DNA of 64,000 bases from contig NZ_FWXV01000001.1 in NCBI RefSeq assembly GCF_900176515.1, forward strand, positions 1,376,564-1,440,563, in the 5' to 3' direction. A program made the position numbers and the translations under genes. Position 1 is the stretch's first letter. Each line of letters starts with the position of its first letter. Of the stretch, positions 36,596 to 45,914 are shown piece after piece. Below the pieces are notes generated by a model that saw only the letters and a program-made list of their open reading frames with translations, was not told the origin of the DNA and ran no database searches. Source of the DNA: Kibdelosporangium aridum. GTDB lineage: Bacteria > Actinomycetota > Actinomycetes > Mycobacteriales > Pseudonocardiaceae.

Positions 36596-37272
36596 CTACA
36601 GGTCGATCGCGGTCCGGCCCAGTGCGTCGGCCGCGGCGAGCATGACCTCACGGCCGCGCATTCCCGCTGCGGCAACAGCGAACTCGGGTGTGTGGTCCGA
36701 CTGGTCACTGTCCAAAATGGCCACGAAGGGATGAATGGACGGCAACGTGGTGCTGATGTTGCCGATGTCCGAGGACCCGAGGAACACGCCGGGTTCCGGC
36801 GGCGACATGACGATGCCGTGCCTGGCAATGTGTTCGTCGAACCGGGCGGAGAGGTGTTCGTTGGGCCGGAAATGCGCGTACGGCGCTCGTACCTTCTCTA
36901 CGTCGACGGTTGTCGCCGTTGCCGCCGCGATGCCGTGGGCCGCCGTGGTCACCTGGTCGATCAACGAATCGAGGGCCGCTGTGGTCAGCGCGCGCAGCCC
37001 GAAACGGCCTTCGGCGAGGTCAGGCACGATGTTGGTGGCTTGCCCGCCGTGCGTGACGATGCCCTGGATGTGAGAGCCGGACGGAAGGCGTTGCCGCAGC
37101 GCGGCCAGCGTCGTGAACAACTGGACCAGCGACGCGAGCGCGTCGATTCCAGCTCAGCGCACAAGCGGTCGGCCGCGCGGTGTTCGTCGAAAGCGGTCTC
37201 CGGGTGGGCGTGCAGGGCGCATGCGACGTCCCACAGCCGATCCGCCATGGGATGCACCCGACTGTGATCCAT
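36596..37272 (-). pseudogene. M20 aminoacylase/amidohydrolase with internal deletion
   Basis: The 5' end reads MDHSRVHPMADRLW, HAHPETAFDEHRAADRLCAELE, typical of the AbgB/HipO branch of M20. After about 45 codons the frame is lost and resumes as FTTLAALRQRLPSGSHIQGIVTHGGQATNIVPDLAEGRFGLRA, which is the dimerisation domain of the same family, then runs to a normal C-terminus with ADALGRTAIDL. The metal-binding HxD and EE region in between has been deleted. It cannot be active. Confidence 0.8.
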
Positions 37273-37405
37273 ATCCGCCGGTTACCCGACGTCCCCGTCG
37301 ATCAACCAAGACCGCCCGGTTCCTCGTCGCACTCGGCGTCCCCGTGCCCGACGAACTGGTCCGCTGACTCGAGGCCCGGGTGGACGAGTTCGCTGTGGGT
37401 ACTCA

Positions 37406-38983
37406 GTGATGGTGACGGACGACCGGTTGGCCACTTATCGGGCCAAACGTGACTTCTCGGCGACCAGCGAACCGGCGGGTGGCCCACCGGCGGACGGCGC
37501 CAGCCGGTACGTCGTGCAGCGGCACCGTGCCCGCCGGACGCACTACGATTTCCGGCTCGAGCTCGACGGCGTGCTCGTCAGCTGGGCGGTTCCCAAGGGG
37601 CCCACGCTGGACCCGAAAGCCCGTCAGCTCGCCGTCCACGTCGAAGATCATCCGATCGAGTACTTCGACTTCGAGGGCGTGATCCCGAAAGGGCAGTACG
37701 GCGGCGGTGACGTCACGGTGTGGGACTGGGGGACATGGCAACCGGCCAAGACCAAGGACCCACGCAAGGCGATCGAGAACGGCGAACTGCATTTCGACCT
37801 GCACGGCGAAAAGCTGTCCGGGCGGTTCGTGCTGGTCCGCAGGGACGACGAGAAAAACTGGATCCTGATCCACAAGAACGACGAGCACGCACGACGCGGG
37901 TGGAACCCGGACGACCTGCCGCAGTCGGTGAAAACCGGCCGGACGAACGACGAGGTGGCCGCCAGCCCGCACGCGCTGTGGCGAAGCGGGGTCCCGGCCG
38001 CCGAGGCCGAGCAACAGGTTGCGCCACAACCAGTCCACGAGTGGGATGCCCCGTCGAAGGACGAACTGGCAGCGCTCGAGAAGATGAAAACGACGGGCCG
38101 ATGGGCCGTCCAAGGGCACGAAGTTCGTCTGACCAATTTGGACAAAGTGCTGTTCCCTGCCGACCCGCCCATCACCAAACGGGATCTGGTCCGGTACTAC
38201 GCGCTCGTCGCGCCGTACATGCTGCCCTATCTCGCCGGGCGCCCGGTGAACGCGCACCGATATCCCGATGGGGTCGACAAACCGGGCTTCTGGCACAAGG
38301 AAGTTCCCAGCCACGCACCGGACTGGCTGACGCAATGGCACAACAAGGAAGCCGACGAGGACGAAACGCGGTGTTACGCGGTCGTCGACAGTGTGCCCGC
38401 GCTGGTCTGGATGGCCAACTTCGGCGCGATCGAACTGCACCCGTGGACCTCGCGGCTGCCGCACGTGCACGAGCCCAGCTGGGCGTTGATCGACATCGAC
38501 CCTGGTAGCAGCACTTCGTTCGATGACGTCCTCGCGCTCGCCCGGCTCTACCGGACCGCCCTGGACCACCTCAGCGTGGCGGGAATGCCGAAAGTGACCG
38601 GCCAGCGTGGTATCCAGATCTGGGTTCCGGTCCGGGCCGGCTACAGCTTCGACGACACCCGTGACTGGGTCAGGAAGGTGTCACGCGCGGTCGGCCGGAC
38701 ATTGCCGGATCTGGTCAGCTGGGAGTGGTACCGCAAGGAGCGAGGCGGGCGTGCCCGGCTGGACTACACGCAGAACGCCATCAACAAAACCCTTGTCGCG
38801 CCGTTCAGCGTGCGGCCGACCCGCAACGCACCTGTGTCGGTACCGATCACGTGGGATGAGCTGGACGACCCGGAATTGCGGCCGGACCGATGGACCATCC
38901 GAACGGTCCTTGACCGACTCCGGAAGACCGGCGACCCGCTCGCACCCTTGCTCGGCACCGCCCAGCAGTTGCCTAAGCTGTAG
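37406..38983 (+). CDS. LigD-type 3'-phosphoesterase and DNA polymerase, no ligase domain
   Basis: A 525-residue NHEJ-type repair protein. The N-terminal 3'-phosphoesterase (about 30-200) has HYDFRLELDG (H46) and HVEDHP (H78, H82). The archaeo-eukaryotic primase-like polymerase (about 240-515) has the catalytic ALIDIDPG with D363 and D365, and the ribonucleotide-binding NFGAIELHPW. The ATP-dependent ligase domain of full LigD is absent, so ligation must come from another protein. No Ku gene is in the window. GTG 37406 and ATG 37409 are both possible starts. The kinase-like gene starts six bases after its stop. Confidence 0.9.
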   Translation: MMVTDDRLATYRAKRDFSATSEPAGGPPADGASRYVVQRHRARRTHYDFRLELDGVLVSWAVPKGPTLDPKARQLAVHVEDHPIEYFDFEGVIPKGQYGGGDVTVWDWGTWQPAKTKDPRKAIENGELHFDLHGEKLSGRFVLVRRDDEKNWILIHKNDEHARRGWNPDDLPQSVKTGRTNDEVAASPHALWRSGVPAAEAEQQVAPQPVHEWDAPSKDELAALEKMKTTGRWAVQGHEVRLTNLDKVLFPADPPITKRDLVRYYALVAPYMLPYLAGRPVNAHRYPDGVDKPGFWHKEVPSHAPDWLTQWHNKEADEDETRCYAVVDSVPALVWMANFGAIELHPWTSRLPHVHEPSWALIDIDPGSSTSFDDVLALARLYRTALDHLSVAGMPKVTGQRGIQIWVPVRAGYSFDDTRDWVRKVSRAVGRTLPDLVSWEWYRKERGGRARLDYTQNAINKTLVAPFSVRPTRNAPVSVPITWDELDDPELRPDRWTIRTVLDRLRKTGDPLAPLLGTAQQLPKL

Positions 38984-38988
38984 CCAGG

Positions 38989-39978
38989 ATGACCGATACC
39001 GCACAGCGCATCGCTGATTGGGTACGCGCCAACACTGATCGCGTCGGTCTGCCTCCCGGGGAGCCCAAGGTCAGCCTGATTGGCACTGGCGAGAGTTACG
39101 CGGCCTGGCTCGTACGGGTCGCCGACGCCGACCCGCTGGTGGTGCGGATTCCGCGGCGTCCGGTCGAGCAGTTGCCTCGCCCGATGGCGGCCGAGATGGC
39201 CGGGCTGGTCCTGGTACCGCCTGGCCTGGGACCGCGCGCGGTGCTGTTCGAGGAGTCGGCCGACTCTCTTGGCGTGCCGTTCCTCGTCACCGGATATGTG
39301 CCGGGACGCGAAGTCAGCGTCCAGGACTGGGACGACGCGTTGTTGTTGGCACACGCGCGACAACTCGCCGCATTGCACGCCACGCCGTTCACGGCCGCTG
39401 GCGAGGTCACTGCTGCCGAGCGCGACCGAACGCCAAGGTTGTCCCTGACCGCGCGGCTGGCGGACAGTCTCGACTGGTGGCGCGGCGCGCACCCGGATGT
39501 GCTCGGCGACCCCGAGGTCGCACGTCTCGTCCCAGCAGTTCAAAGGCACATCACCGAGGCGGAACCAGCCTTCGCCCGGCTACGGCGGTTCGCGCTGATC
39601 CACGGCGACCTGGTGGCGTCGAACATCCTGGTCGACGCCGGCACGCCGCGGTATGTGGACTGGGAGTGGGTGGAGATCGGTGATCCAGCCCAAGACCTGG
39701 CCTACATCGGCGGCCTCGTCGCCGCTCCGCCGTGGTACATCCAGCTGACCAGCGAGCAGATCGACCGCTTCCTGAACGCCTATGTCGTCCATGCCGGCGA
39801 GGCCGCTGAGCCGGTGACAGACCTGCGCGTCCGTCGCGACGCCTTCGAGATATTCGAGCGGTTCTTCTCGTCGCTGCACTTTCGCACCCAACGCGGCAAC
39901 GAGGAGGACCGGCGGTCGGGCAGGTACACCGAAGCCGTACGCCTGCTCACTGCCGGACTACAGCAGGCATTGGGATGA
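38989..39978 (+). CDS. Aminoglycoside phosphotransferase-family kinase
   Basis: A 329-residue APH/choline-kinase-fold protein. It has LIHGDLVASNILVD (catalytic Asp and Asn), YVDWEWVEIGDPAQDLAYI (metal-binding Asp), and an N-lobe with SYAAWLVRVADADPLVVRIP carrying the ATP-binding Arg/Lys. Substrate unknown: the family covers antibiotic kinases, homoserine and sugar kinases. It follows the LigD-like gene by six bases and is presumably co-transcribed with it. Confidence 0.85.
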   Translation: MTDTAQRIADWVRANTDRVGLPPGEPKVSLIGTGESYAAWLVRVADADPLVVRIPRRPVEQLPRPMAAEMAGLVLVPPGLGPRAVLFEESADSLGVPFLVTGYVPGREVSVQDWDDALLLAHARQLAALHATPFTAAGEVTAAERDRTPRLSLTARLADSLDWWRGAHPDVLGDPEVARLVPAVQRHITEAEPAFARLRRFALIHGDLVASNILVDAGTPRYVDWEWVEIGDPAQDLAYIGGLVAAPPWYIQLTSEQIDRFLNAYVVHAGEAAEPVTDLRVRRDAFEIFERFFSSLHFRTQRGNEEDRRSGRYTEAVRLLTAGLQQALG

Positions 39979-39985
39979 GCGATCG

Positions 39986-40390
39986 TTACGTGCGCAAGGC
40001 TGTGTCAAGATCCGGCACCAAGGGCAGGATCTGCCCCAACCCGGTGAGCTCGATCGACCGTTTGACAACCGTACTGCCCACCGCGATATGGAGGTTCTTC
40101 TGGGCGCGCATCGCATTCTCTTGCGCCTCAACCAGAACCGCGAGGCCCGGCGATGCCAGGAAGGTGACGCCGGCGAGGTCGATCACCACCGACGACGCCT
40201 CCCGTTGCATGGCTTCTTGTACGTTCTCGGCGAAGGCGGCTTGTGTGGTCAAGTCGATCGCCCCGCTCACGGATACGACGATCGCATGCTCGTTCTGCTC
40301 GACCACGCACCGGAAGGGCGCGCGTTTCGCCTGTTCAGTCACCGTTTTGGTCCCGTCTCGTTCGGCGCGGAGATCGGTTGTCCTCGGCAC
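39986..40390 (-). CDS. STAS-domain anti-sigma factor antagonist
   Basis: A 134-residue SpoIIAA/RsbV-like protein. A 25-residue variable N-terminus precedes the STAS fold with VVSVSGAIDLTTQAAF and the phosphorylation loop VVIDLAGVTFLASPGLAVLVEAQ, whose Ser in LASPGL is the expected target of an anti-sigma kinase. It would release a stress sigma factor when unphosphorylated. No cognate anti-sigma gene is adjacent. Confidence 0.88.
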   Translation of the reverse strand: MPRTTDLRAERDGTKTVTEQAKRAPFRCVVEQNEHAIVVSVSGAIDLTTQAAFAENVQEAMQREASSVVIDLAGVTFLASPGLAVLVEAQENAMRAQKNLHIAVGSTVVKRSIELTGLGQILPLVPDLDTALRT

Positions 40391-40443
40391 TGTGATGCCG
40401 CGCTTCGGGCACGATGCCCAAGGATCGTGTCGATTATCCCTGA

Positions 40444-41241
40444 TTATGGCCTGTTGTGCGGTCTTGATTCGGCGTGCGGTGGTTCAGCGGCGGCGTTGTC
40501 CTGGATGACGACGCGAGTTCCAGCGGCGAGGAGGGCGGTGGCGGTGAGGCCGAACATCGCGTGGAACGTGTCGCTGAAGTGATTGGCTGAGGCGAAACCC
40601 GCGTCCGTCGCGGCTGTGGTGATGTTCGCTCCGGTGCTGATGGCGTGGCCGACTTTGGTCATCCGTGCCCAGAGGCGATAGCGGCGGAAGCTCGTGCCGG
40701 TGTGCTGTGCGAACAGGTGCAGGAACCGTGAGGTTGAGAGGTTCACCTCAGCAGCGAGTGCCGCCGCGCTGACAACACGCGCGGGGTCGGCTTGCAACGT
40801 CTGCGTTGCCGCCCGAATTCGCTCGTCGATCGCGGTGCCGCGATCCAAATGCCCGCGGATGAACTCGGGACTCCCCGGTCGCGCGTGCTGAAGGTGCTGC
40901 AGCAGCGCGAGTTCGTCGCGATGGGTGAACGCGACAGTGGAGGAATGCTCGGTCATGTGATCCCGAACGTCGAGCGAGTCGGCGTAGCTGAACAGCACTC
41001 GGCCGGTGGCGACGATGTGATGTTCGGTGCGGGCCGGGATGAACGCGCTACGGGTACGGCGACGGCCTGTCTCGGCGGAGTGCAGGTCGAACGGAGCGTC
41101 CACGCCGAGAGCGAAGCAGTGAACTGAGCCGGAGTGCGCGTCGAGGTCGAACGACGGGCCCAGATAGATCGCCCGGGCCGGCCAGAGCCAGAGAGTTCGC
41201 TGGTCAGGACAGCACGTTTCCGGAAGCGCGCGGGCGGTCAC
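40444..41241 (-). CDS. AraC-family transcriptional regulator
   Basis: N-terminal cupin-like ligand-binding part followed by a C-terminal double helix-turn-helix (about 150-245): VSAAALAAEVNLSTSRFLHLFAQHTGTSFRRYRLWARM and ITTAATDAGFASANHFSDTFHAMFGLTAT. The frame is open to 41292, overlapping the divergent gene; the GTG at 41241 is the more sensible start because it leaves a 38-bp intergenic region, though its ribosome binding site is poor. Divergent to the DUF4345-type gene, which it may control. Confidence 0.8.
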   Translation of the reverse strand: MTARALPETCCPDQRTLWLWPARAIYLGPSFDLDAHSGSVHCFALGVDAPFDLHSAETGRRRTRSAFIPARTEHHIVATGRVLFSYADSLDVRDHMTEHSSTVAFTHRDELALLQHLQHARPGSPEFIRGHLDRGTAIDERIRAATQTLQADPARVVSAAALAAEVNLSTSRFLHLFAQHTGTSFRRYRLWARMTKVGHAISTGANITTAATDAGFASANHFSDTFHAMFGLTATALLAAGTRVVIQDNAAAEPPHAESRPHNRP

Positions 41242-41279
41242 GGTGTTGATGATCGCACCGTGATGCGATTTGAGGCGGG

Positions 41280-41651
41280 ATGCACGTGACAACCGCAGTG
41301 ATCATCGTGGTCGGGGTGTTCTTCCTGGCGATGGGGGTGTACGGGCTGGTCGCGCCTGCGGCGTTGGCCCGTCCCTTCCGGATCCGTGTCGACGCGCCCG
41401 AGGCAAGGTCGGAAGTCCGCGCGGTCTACGGCGGATTCGGAATCGCCATGGCGATGCTGTTGGGCGCGGCCGCGTTCGACGTAGGTGGGATCCGTACCGG
41501 TGCCGTCATCAGCGTCGGAATTGCGTTGGCGGGTATGGCGTTCGGGCGCGTGGTGTCGCGGCTTTCGGACGCGCGTACGTCCTTCTACCCGGTCTGGTTC
41601 TACTTCTGTGTCGAGGCTGCCTGCGCCGCGCTGCTGTTCGTGGTCGCTTGA
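41280..41651 (+). CDS. DUF4345-like small membrane protein
   Basis: A 123-residue protein with four predicted helices (about 5-24, 48-64, 69-90 and 103-122) and VYGGFGIAMAMLLG in the second, the pattern of DUF4345. Likely regulated by the divergent AraC protein. No biochemical role is known. Confidence 0.7.
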   Translation: MHVTTAVIIVVGVFFLAMGVYGLVAPAALARPFRIRVDAPEARSEVRAVYGGFGIAMAMLLGAAAFDVGGIRTGAVISVGIALAGMAFGRVVSRLSDARTSFYPVWFYFCVEAACAALLFVVA

Positions 41652-41656
41652 CCCGA

Positions 41657-41881
41657 TTACTGACCGGGGTCGTTGTCGAGGCGGTTGCGTACCGCTCGTT
41701 CGACGAGGATCGGGACGAAGGCCTGGATCGGGCGTTCGGCCAGGCGGTCGGCTTCGGTTTCGGCGTATCGATGGATCTGGTCGGCCGGGATGTCCTGGTA
41801 GCGGTCGGCCAGGCGCTGTTCGACCTCGGCCAGGTGGTCGCCGGACTGGCGGGTGAGTTCGTCCAGGGTGTGCTGAGTCAT
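41657..41881 (-). CDS. Three-helix-bundle protein (DUF3562-like)
   Basis: A 74-residue acidic helical protein with the layout seen in small actinobacterial three-helix dimerisation proteins: a first helix with VEQRLADRYQDIPADQIHRY, then AETEADRLAERPIQAFVPILVERAVRNRL. Function unknown. Confidence 0.65.
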   Translation of the reverse strand: MTQHTLDELTRQSGDHLAEVEQRLADRYQDIPADQIHRYAETEADRLAERPIQAFVPILVERAVRNRLDNDPGQ

Positions 41882-41968
41882 CGGATACCGCCTCTATGGG
41901 TGTTTTCGTCCATCTTTCGTATTGCCACTCACATGTCTTTACGATGAACGGCAGGTGAACAACGAGAG

Positions 41969-42268
41969 GTGGTCTGGCGCTTGAGCGACGAGGACGGCGG
42001 CGGCGTCGCGGGGCTCGCGGGCGATCCGGCATGGCGGCTCACGCTGTTGACCGGTGGGCGCTGGAGCGTCGCGGAGCGCGCATTTCAGCACGACGGGCAC
42101 AGCTGGGTGGTCGGCCTGACTCCCGTGCAGTCAGCTGTTGCTTTGATCGTGTGGCGGGACGACGAGGTGATGGCGCACGCCAGGGGCGATGAGGCGGCGA
42201 TGTGCGCCGCGGCGCGTGGGTGGGTGTCGAGAATCCTGGGGCGGTCGGAGATCACTGAGTCAATTTGA
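41969..42268 (+). CDS. Hypothetical protein
   Basis: A 99-residue soluble protein with alternating beta strands (WRLTLLTGGRWSVAERAF, HSWVVGLTPVQSAVALIVWRDDEVMAHARGD) and a C-terminal helix. I do not recognise it. GTG at 41969 or a TTG four codons later are possible starts. It is the last plus-strand gene before the long minus-strand operon. Confidence 0.5.
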   Translation: MVWRLSDEDGGGVAGLAGDPAWRLTLLTGGRWSVAERAFQHDGHSWVVGLTPVQSAVALIVWRDDEVMAHARGDEAAMCAAARGWVSRILGRSEITESI

Positions 42269-42329
42269 CCTTGGTCCGCGGGCGGTGGCCGGGAAAGGCT
42301 CGACTCCACGCGAGAGTCTGGCGAACTGG

Positions 42330-43940
42330 TCACGGCAGTGGGAAGACGCGTAGTTGCAGCATCGCGACGAACCGGTGATCCGCATCGGCCAGGTCGATAC
42401 CGCTGATCTCGGTGAGACGGCGCAGCCGGTACCGGAAGGTGTTGGGGTGCACATGAACTGCGGCCGCCGCAGCGATCACGTCACCGAAGGCGTCCAGCCA
42501 CGCTCGCAGGGTCTCCACAAGGTTCGTGCTGTGTTTCTCGTCGTACGCGGCGAGCCGTGCGACGGGGCCGGTGACTTGGCCGCCGCGGGCGGCGACGAGG
42601 TCACGTAGTTCCAGGACAAGGGCTTCGACGTACACGTCCGCCAGGCGGGCGACCCGGCTGCCGTGCGTCGTGCCTGAGCGCAGGACCTGGACCGCGCGAT
42701 CGGCGCTGGAACGGGCGTCGGCCAGCCCGGAGACGTCGGTGACGACGGGGCTGACTCCGATGAAGGCGGGGGTACGGTTGCCGACCCGATCGAGGAAGTC
42801 GGTGGCGACCCGGACTCCTTGTTCTTCGTTGGCTCGCGTCACGGGCAGCAACCCGTACGAGACGTCCCCGATCAGCGCGACCGCGCACCGCGGGTGGACG
42901 GCGCTCAAGTGCATCGCGAGGCCGTCGGTCAGCCGTTGCCGTTCGCTCATCACCGCGGCGTCCGTCGAGTGTCCTGTGTGGACGGTCGCGAGTGCGAGCA
43001 CGACCACCGGCAGGTCGGCCAGCCCCAGGCGGGACAACGCTTCCCGCGCACCAGCGCCGCCTTCCAACGCGGTGGCCAGCAGGTCGCTGCGCAGGCGGCG
43101 TTCGACATCCGCGCCCGCCCGGATACGCAGCATGTGCAAGGCGACGAGCTTGGCGGCGTCGCGCAGCGCCTGGGACCGTTCGGTGCTGAGCTTGTCGTGG
43201 ACGGCTGCCCAGATCGATCCGAGGAACTCGTCTCCGGCTCGCACTCCCACGGCCACACGGGGTACGACGAAATCCGCGAACTCGTCGGTGGGCGGTTCGA
43301 TGTACACCGGTTCGTCGCTGGTGTACAGCTGACGGAACACGCCGTTCTCGGTCAGCATCCGGAAGAACCGCTCGGGCACCTGACGGCCCAGCACGGTCTC
43401 CACTCTGGACGGATCGGCCTCGTCCTGGCGCCCGGAGAACGCCAGGACGCGTGAGCTGCGGTCCTCGATGGTGACCGGCGCGTCGATCAGCGCGGCGATC
43501 GCGTTGGCGACGGCGAACAGGTCACCGGAGGGCAGCCCGCCCAACGTCTCCGGCTCCGCGCCACCGACATCACCTTCGGCCAGCATCGAGCGCAGCAACG
43601 CGGCCAGTTGCGTCCAGGTAGCGCCCCTGGCCAGCGCCAGCACCGCCACCCCGGACTCCGCAGCCGCCGCGGCAAGCTCGTCCGACCGCCGCACGGGCGC
43701 GCGGAGCACCAGGGCGGCAGCGTCCGAGCGGCCCAACGAGAGCAGCAGGTCAACGGGTTCGCTCACCCCGACGCCCAGGACGATCGCGTGCGGAGCCAGG
43801 ACGGGTTCCTCGACCGGGTCGTGGATCACCACGCCGCCGACGTCGCCCGGCCTGCCGGGGTCGCCGTAGATCAGGTCCAGCAGCGTGCTGCCCAGGTCGT
43901 CGAGGATCCGGCCAAGGCTCGCGTGTGGTCGCGCGGTCAT
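42330..43940 (-). CDS. PucR-family transcriptional regulator
   Basis: A 536-residue regulator. The N-terminal PucR-like sensor is about 1-120, a GGDEF-like/CdaR central part follows, and the C-terminal PucR helix-turn-helix is at ~475-530, with VETLRAWLDAFGDVIAAAAAVHVHPNTFRYRLRRLTEISGIDLADADHRFVAMLQL being diagnostic (positions about 470-525). PucR proteins respond to amino acids, purines or related nitrogen compounds. It is the last gene of the peptide/racemase operon, 13 bases after the racemase stop, and probably regulates it. Confidence 0.9.
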   Translation of the reverse strand: MTARPHASLGRILDDLGSTLLDLIYGDPGRPGDVGGVVIHDPVEEPVLAPHAIVLGVGVSEPVDLLLSLGRSDAAALVLRAPVRRSDELAAAAAESGVAVLALARGATWTQLAALLRSMLAEGDVGGAEPETLGGLPSGDLFAVANAIAALIDAPVTIEDRSSRVLAFSGRQDEADPSRVETVLGRQVPERFFRMLTENGVFRQLYTSDEPVYIEPPTDEFADFVVPRVAVGVRAGDEFLGSIWAAVHDKLSTERSQALRDAAKLVALHMLRIRAGADVERRLRSDLLATALEGGAGAREALSRLGLADLPVVVLALATVHTGHSTDAAVMSERQRLTDGLAMHLSAVHPRCAVALIGDVSYGLLPVTRANEEQGVRVATDFLDRVGNRTPAFIGVSPVVTDVSGLADARSSADRAVQVLRSGTTHGSRVARLADVYVEALVLELRDLVAARGGQVTGPVARLAAYDEKHSTNLVETLRAWLDAFGDVIAAAAAVHVHPNTFRYRLRRLTEISGIDLADADHRFVAMLQLRVFPLP

Positions 43941-43953
43941 CTCGCTCAGTGTC

Positions 43954-45060
43954 CTACAGCGGCAGCCAGTCCACCTTGGACGTCACGGCGGCTAGTTCGT
44001 CCGGGATCGGCGTGACACCGATGCCCGGACCGGTCGGGACAGCGAGGTGGCCCTGGTCGAGGACGAACGGTTCGGTGATGTCCGTGCGGTAGTACCGGTC
44101 CGAGGCCGAGGTGTCGCCGGGCACGGTAAAGCCAGGCAGCGCGGCCAGAGCGACGTTCGCGGCCCGGCCGATCCCGGTCTCCAGCATGCCGCCAGCCCAC
44201 ACCGCGACACCGTTGGCCGAGCACACGTCGTGGATGCGGCGAGCCTCGAGGTAGCCGCCGACCCGGCCGGGCTTGATGTTGACGATCTGGCACGCGCCCA
44301 GCCTGATGGCGTCGGCGGCGGCCCTCGCCGAGGTGATCGACTCGTCCAGGCACACCGGTGTGGAGACCACGCGGGCGAGCTCGGCGTGCCCGAGCACGTC
44401 CTCCTCGTCGAACGGCTGCTCGATCAGCAGCAGGCCGAACGGGTCGAGCCCGGCCAGGTGCCGGGCGTCGGCCATCGTGTACGCGGTGTTGGCGTCGACC
44501 TGCAGCAGCACTTCGTCGCCGAACCGTTCACGGACCGCGCGCACCGGCGCGATGTCCCACCCGGGCTCGATCTTGAGCTTGATCCGCAGATATCCGGCGT
44601 CCAGATAACCGCCGACCGCGTCGAGCAGTTCGTCGATCGAGTCCATGATGCCGACCGACACCCCGCACGGGACCCGGTCACGCACCGCGCCGAGCTCCCG
44701 CCCCATCGACCGTCCCTGGGCGCGCAGTTCGGCGTCGAGAACGGCGGTTTCCAACGCTGCCTTGGCCATCCGGTGCCCTTTGAACTTCGCCAGGGCCGGT
44801 GCGACCGCGTTGCCGTCCAGCTCGGGTACGTCGGCCAGCGCCGGGATGAAGAACCGGGTCAGCACGTCGACGGCCGCGTGGACGTACTCGGACGAGTACA
44901 ACGGATCGGACATCGCGACGCATTCGCCCCATCCCTCGGCCTCGTCGGTGACCGCCCGCAGCAGCAGGATCTCGCGCGTGGTCTCCACCCCGAAGGACGT
45001 CCGGAACGGAGCCACGAGCGGCATGCTGATCAACCGGAGCTCAACGCCCGACAGCTTCAT
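43954..45060 (-). CDS. N-acylamino-acid racemase / o-succinylbenzoate synthase family
   Basis: A 368-residue enolase-superfamily enzyme. Catalytic K161 and K163 in RIKLKIEP and K263 in NIKPGRVGG, with metal ligands D189 (QVDAN), E214 (IEQPF) and D239 (LDESI), have the same numbering as I recall for the Amycolatopsis N-succinylamino-acid racemase. It should racemise N-acyl (N-succinyl) amino acids and may also have OSBS activity, but no menaquinone genes are nearby. Its company of peptidases, a GNAT protein and a peptide transporter points to amino-acid stereoconversion. The ATG at 45060 overlaps the GNAT stop by four bases. Confidence 0.93.
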   Translation of the reverse strand: MKLSGVELRLISMPLVAPFRTSFGVETTREILLLRAVTDEAEGWGECVAMSDPLYSSEYVHAAVDVLTRFFIPALADVPELDGNAVAPALAKFKGHRMAKAALETAVLDAELRAQGRSMGRELGAVRDRVPCGVSVGIMDSIDELLDAVGGYLDAGYLRIKLKIEPGWDIAPVRAVRERFGDEVLLQVDANTAYTMADARHLAGLDPFGLLLIEQPFDEEDVLGHAELARVVSTPVCLDESITSARAAADAIRLGACQIVNIKPGRVGGYLEARRIHDVCSANGVAVWAGGMLETGIGRAANVALAALPGFTVPGDTSASDRYYRTDITEPFVLDQGHLAVPTGPGIGVTPIPDELAAVTSKVDWLPL

Positions 45061-45914
45061 CGACTGTCCTTTCTGGTCACCCGATACCACCCGGACCGGT
45101 CGAACCCGGTGACCCACGCGCCTTCGGCGAGCAACGTGCCGAGCACTTCACGGACCGCGACCCGCCATTCCCGCGCCCCCGCGGGGTCAGTCCTGCGCAG
45201 CGACTCGATGTCCGGTGGCGCAGCCACCACCAGCTCTGGTCCGTCCACTGTGCCCACTACGGGCAACCCGGTGGCTGACCGGCCGAGCGCGACGACGGCA
45301 CTGCGATCGCCATACGTGACCTTGGTGGCGTGCAGATTCCACTGCACGAGCAGACGATCGCTCTCGTCGTCGCCGTTGATCCCGTCGCGCATGCCGCCGT
45401 AGAAGTTCGGCAGGTACTCCGCCACGACCGCACCGAGCTTGGTGAGGTTGAAGTACGCGTTGCGGCTGACCAGCGGGTCGAACGTCCACTCGATCGCGGT
45501 GAGGCCGCGGCTGATCGCCCACGCCCGCTGGTGCAGCTTCAGCGCGTACCCGACACTGCGGCCCATCGCCGCCGGGGAAACACCGGCCACGTGGCTGTGC
45601 AGCCGCACACCGGGTGGCGTACCGAAGAAGCCGACACACGCCCCGACAAGCCGGTCGCCGTCGAACGCGCCGGAGACGTAGTTGCCCGCTTTGGTCATCG
45701 CCCGCAGCAGTTCCGTGGTCACCGGGGGGTTGGTCGGGTCCGGCCGCCAGATCTCGTTGTACAGACGGTAAACACGGTTCAGGTCGTCGAGGTCGGCGAG
45801 CTCGCGGACGACAACCCCGGCCGCCTGCGCCGCGGACGAAGCGACGCGTACGGCGTTGTCGTCAAGCAATTCGGTCACGTTGTCCATGCTGACGGCCCGG
45901 TCGGCTTTCGTCAT
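45057..45914 (-). CDS. GNAT-family acyltransferase of the COG3375 type
   Basis: A 285-residue protein. The N-terminal acetyltransferase fold includes VVVRELADLDDLNRVYRLYNEIWRP, GAFDGDRLVGACVGFFG, HSHVAGVSPAAMGRSVGYALKLHQRAWA (a motif A-like CoA site) and TFDPLVSRNAYFNLTKLGAVVAEY. In the pathway known from other bacteria an N-succinyltransferase of this type acts with NSAAR and a desuccinylase to convert D- to L-amino acids. The order here (M20, GNAT, NSAAR) is that of the pathway. The ATG at 45914 overlaps the M20 stop by four bases. Confidence 0.88.
   Translation of the reverse strand: MTKADRAVSMDNVTELLDDNAVRVASSAAQAAGVVVRELADLDDLNRVYRLYNEIWRPDPTNPPVTTELLRAMTKAGNYVSGAFDGDRLVGACVGFFGTPPGVRLHSHVAGVSPAAMGRSVGYALKLHQRAWAISRGLTAIEWTFDPLVSRNAYFNLTKLGAVVAEYLPNFYGGMRDGINGDDESDRLLVQWNLHATKVTYGDRSAVVALGRSATGLPVVGTVDGPELVVAAPPDIESLRRTDPAGAREWRVAVREVLGTLLAEGAWVTGFDRSGWYRVTRKDSR

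Noticed and set aside
37403..38569. A 388-codon minus-strand open frame opposite the LigD-like gene
   Set aside because: No domain; the plus strand carries all phosphoesterase and polymerase motifs.
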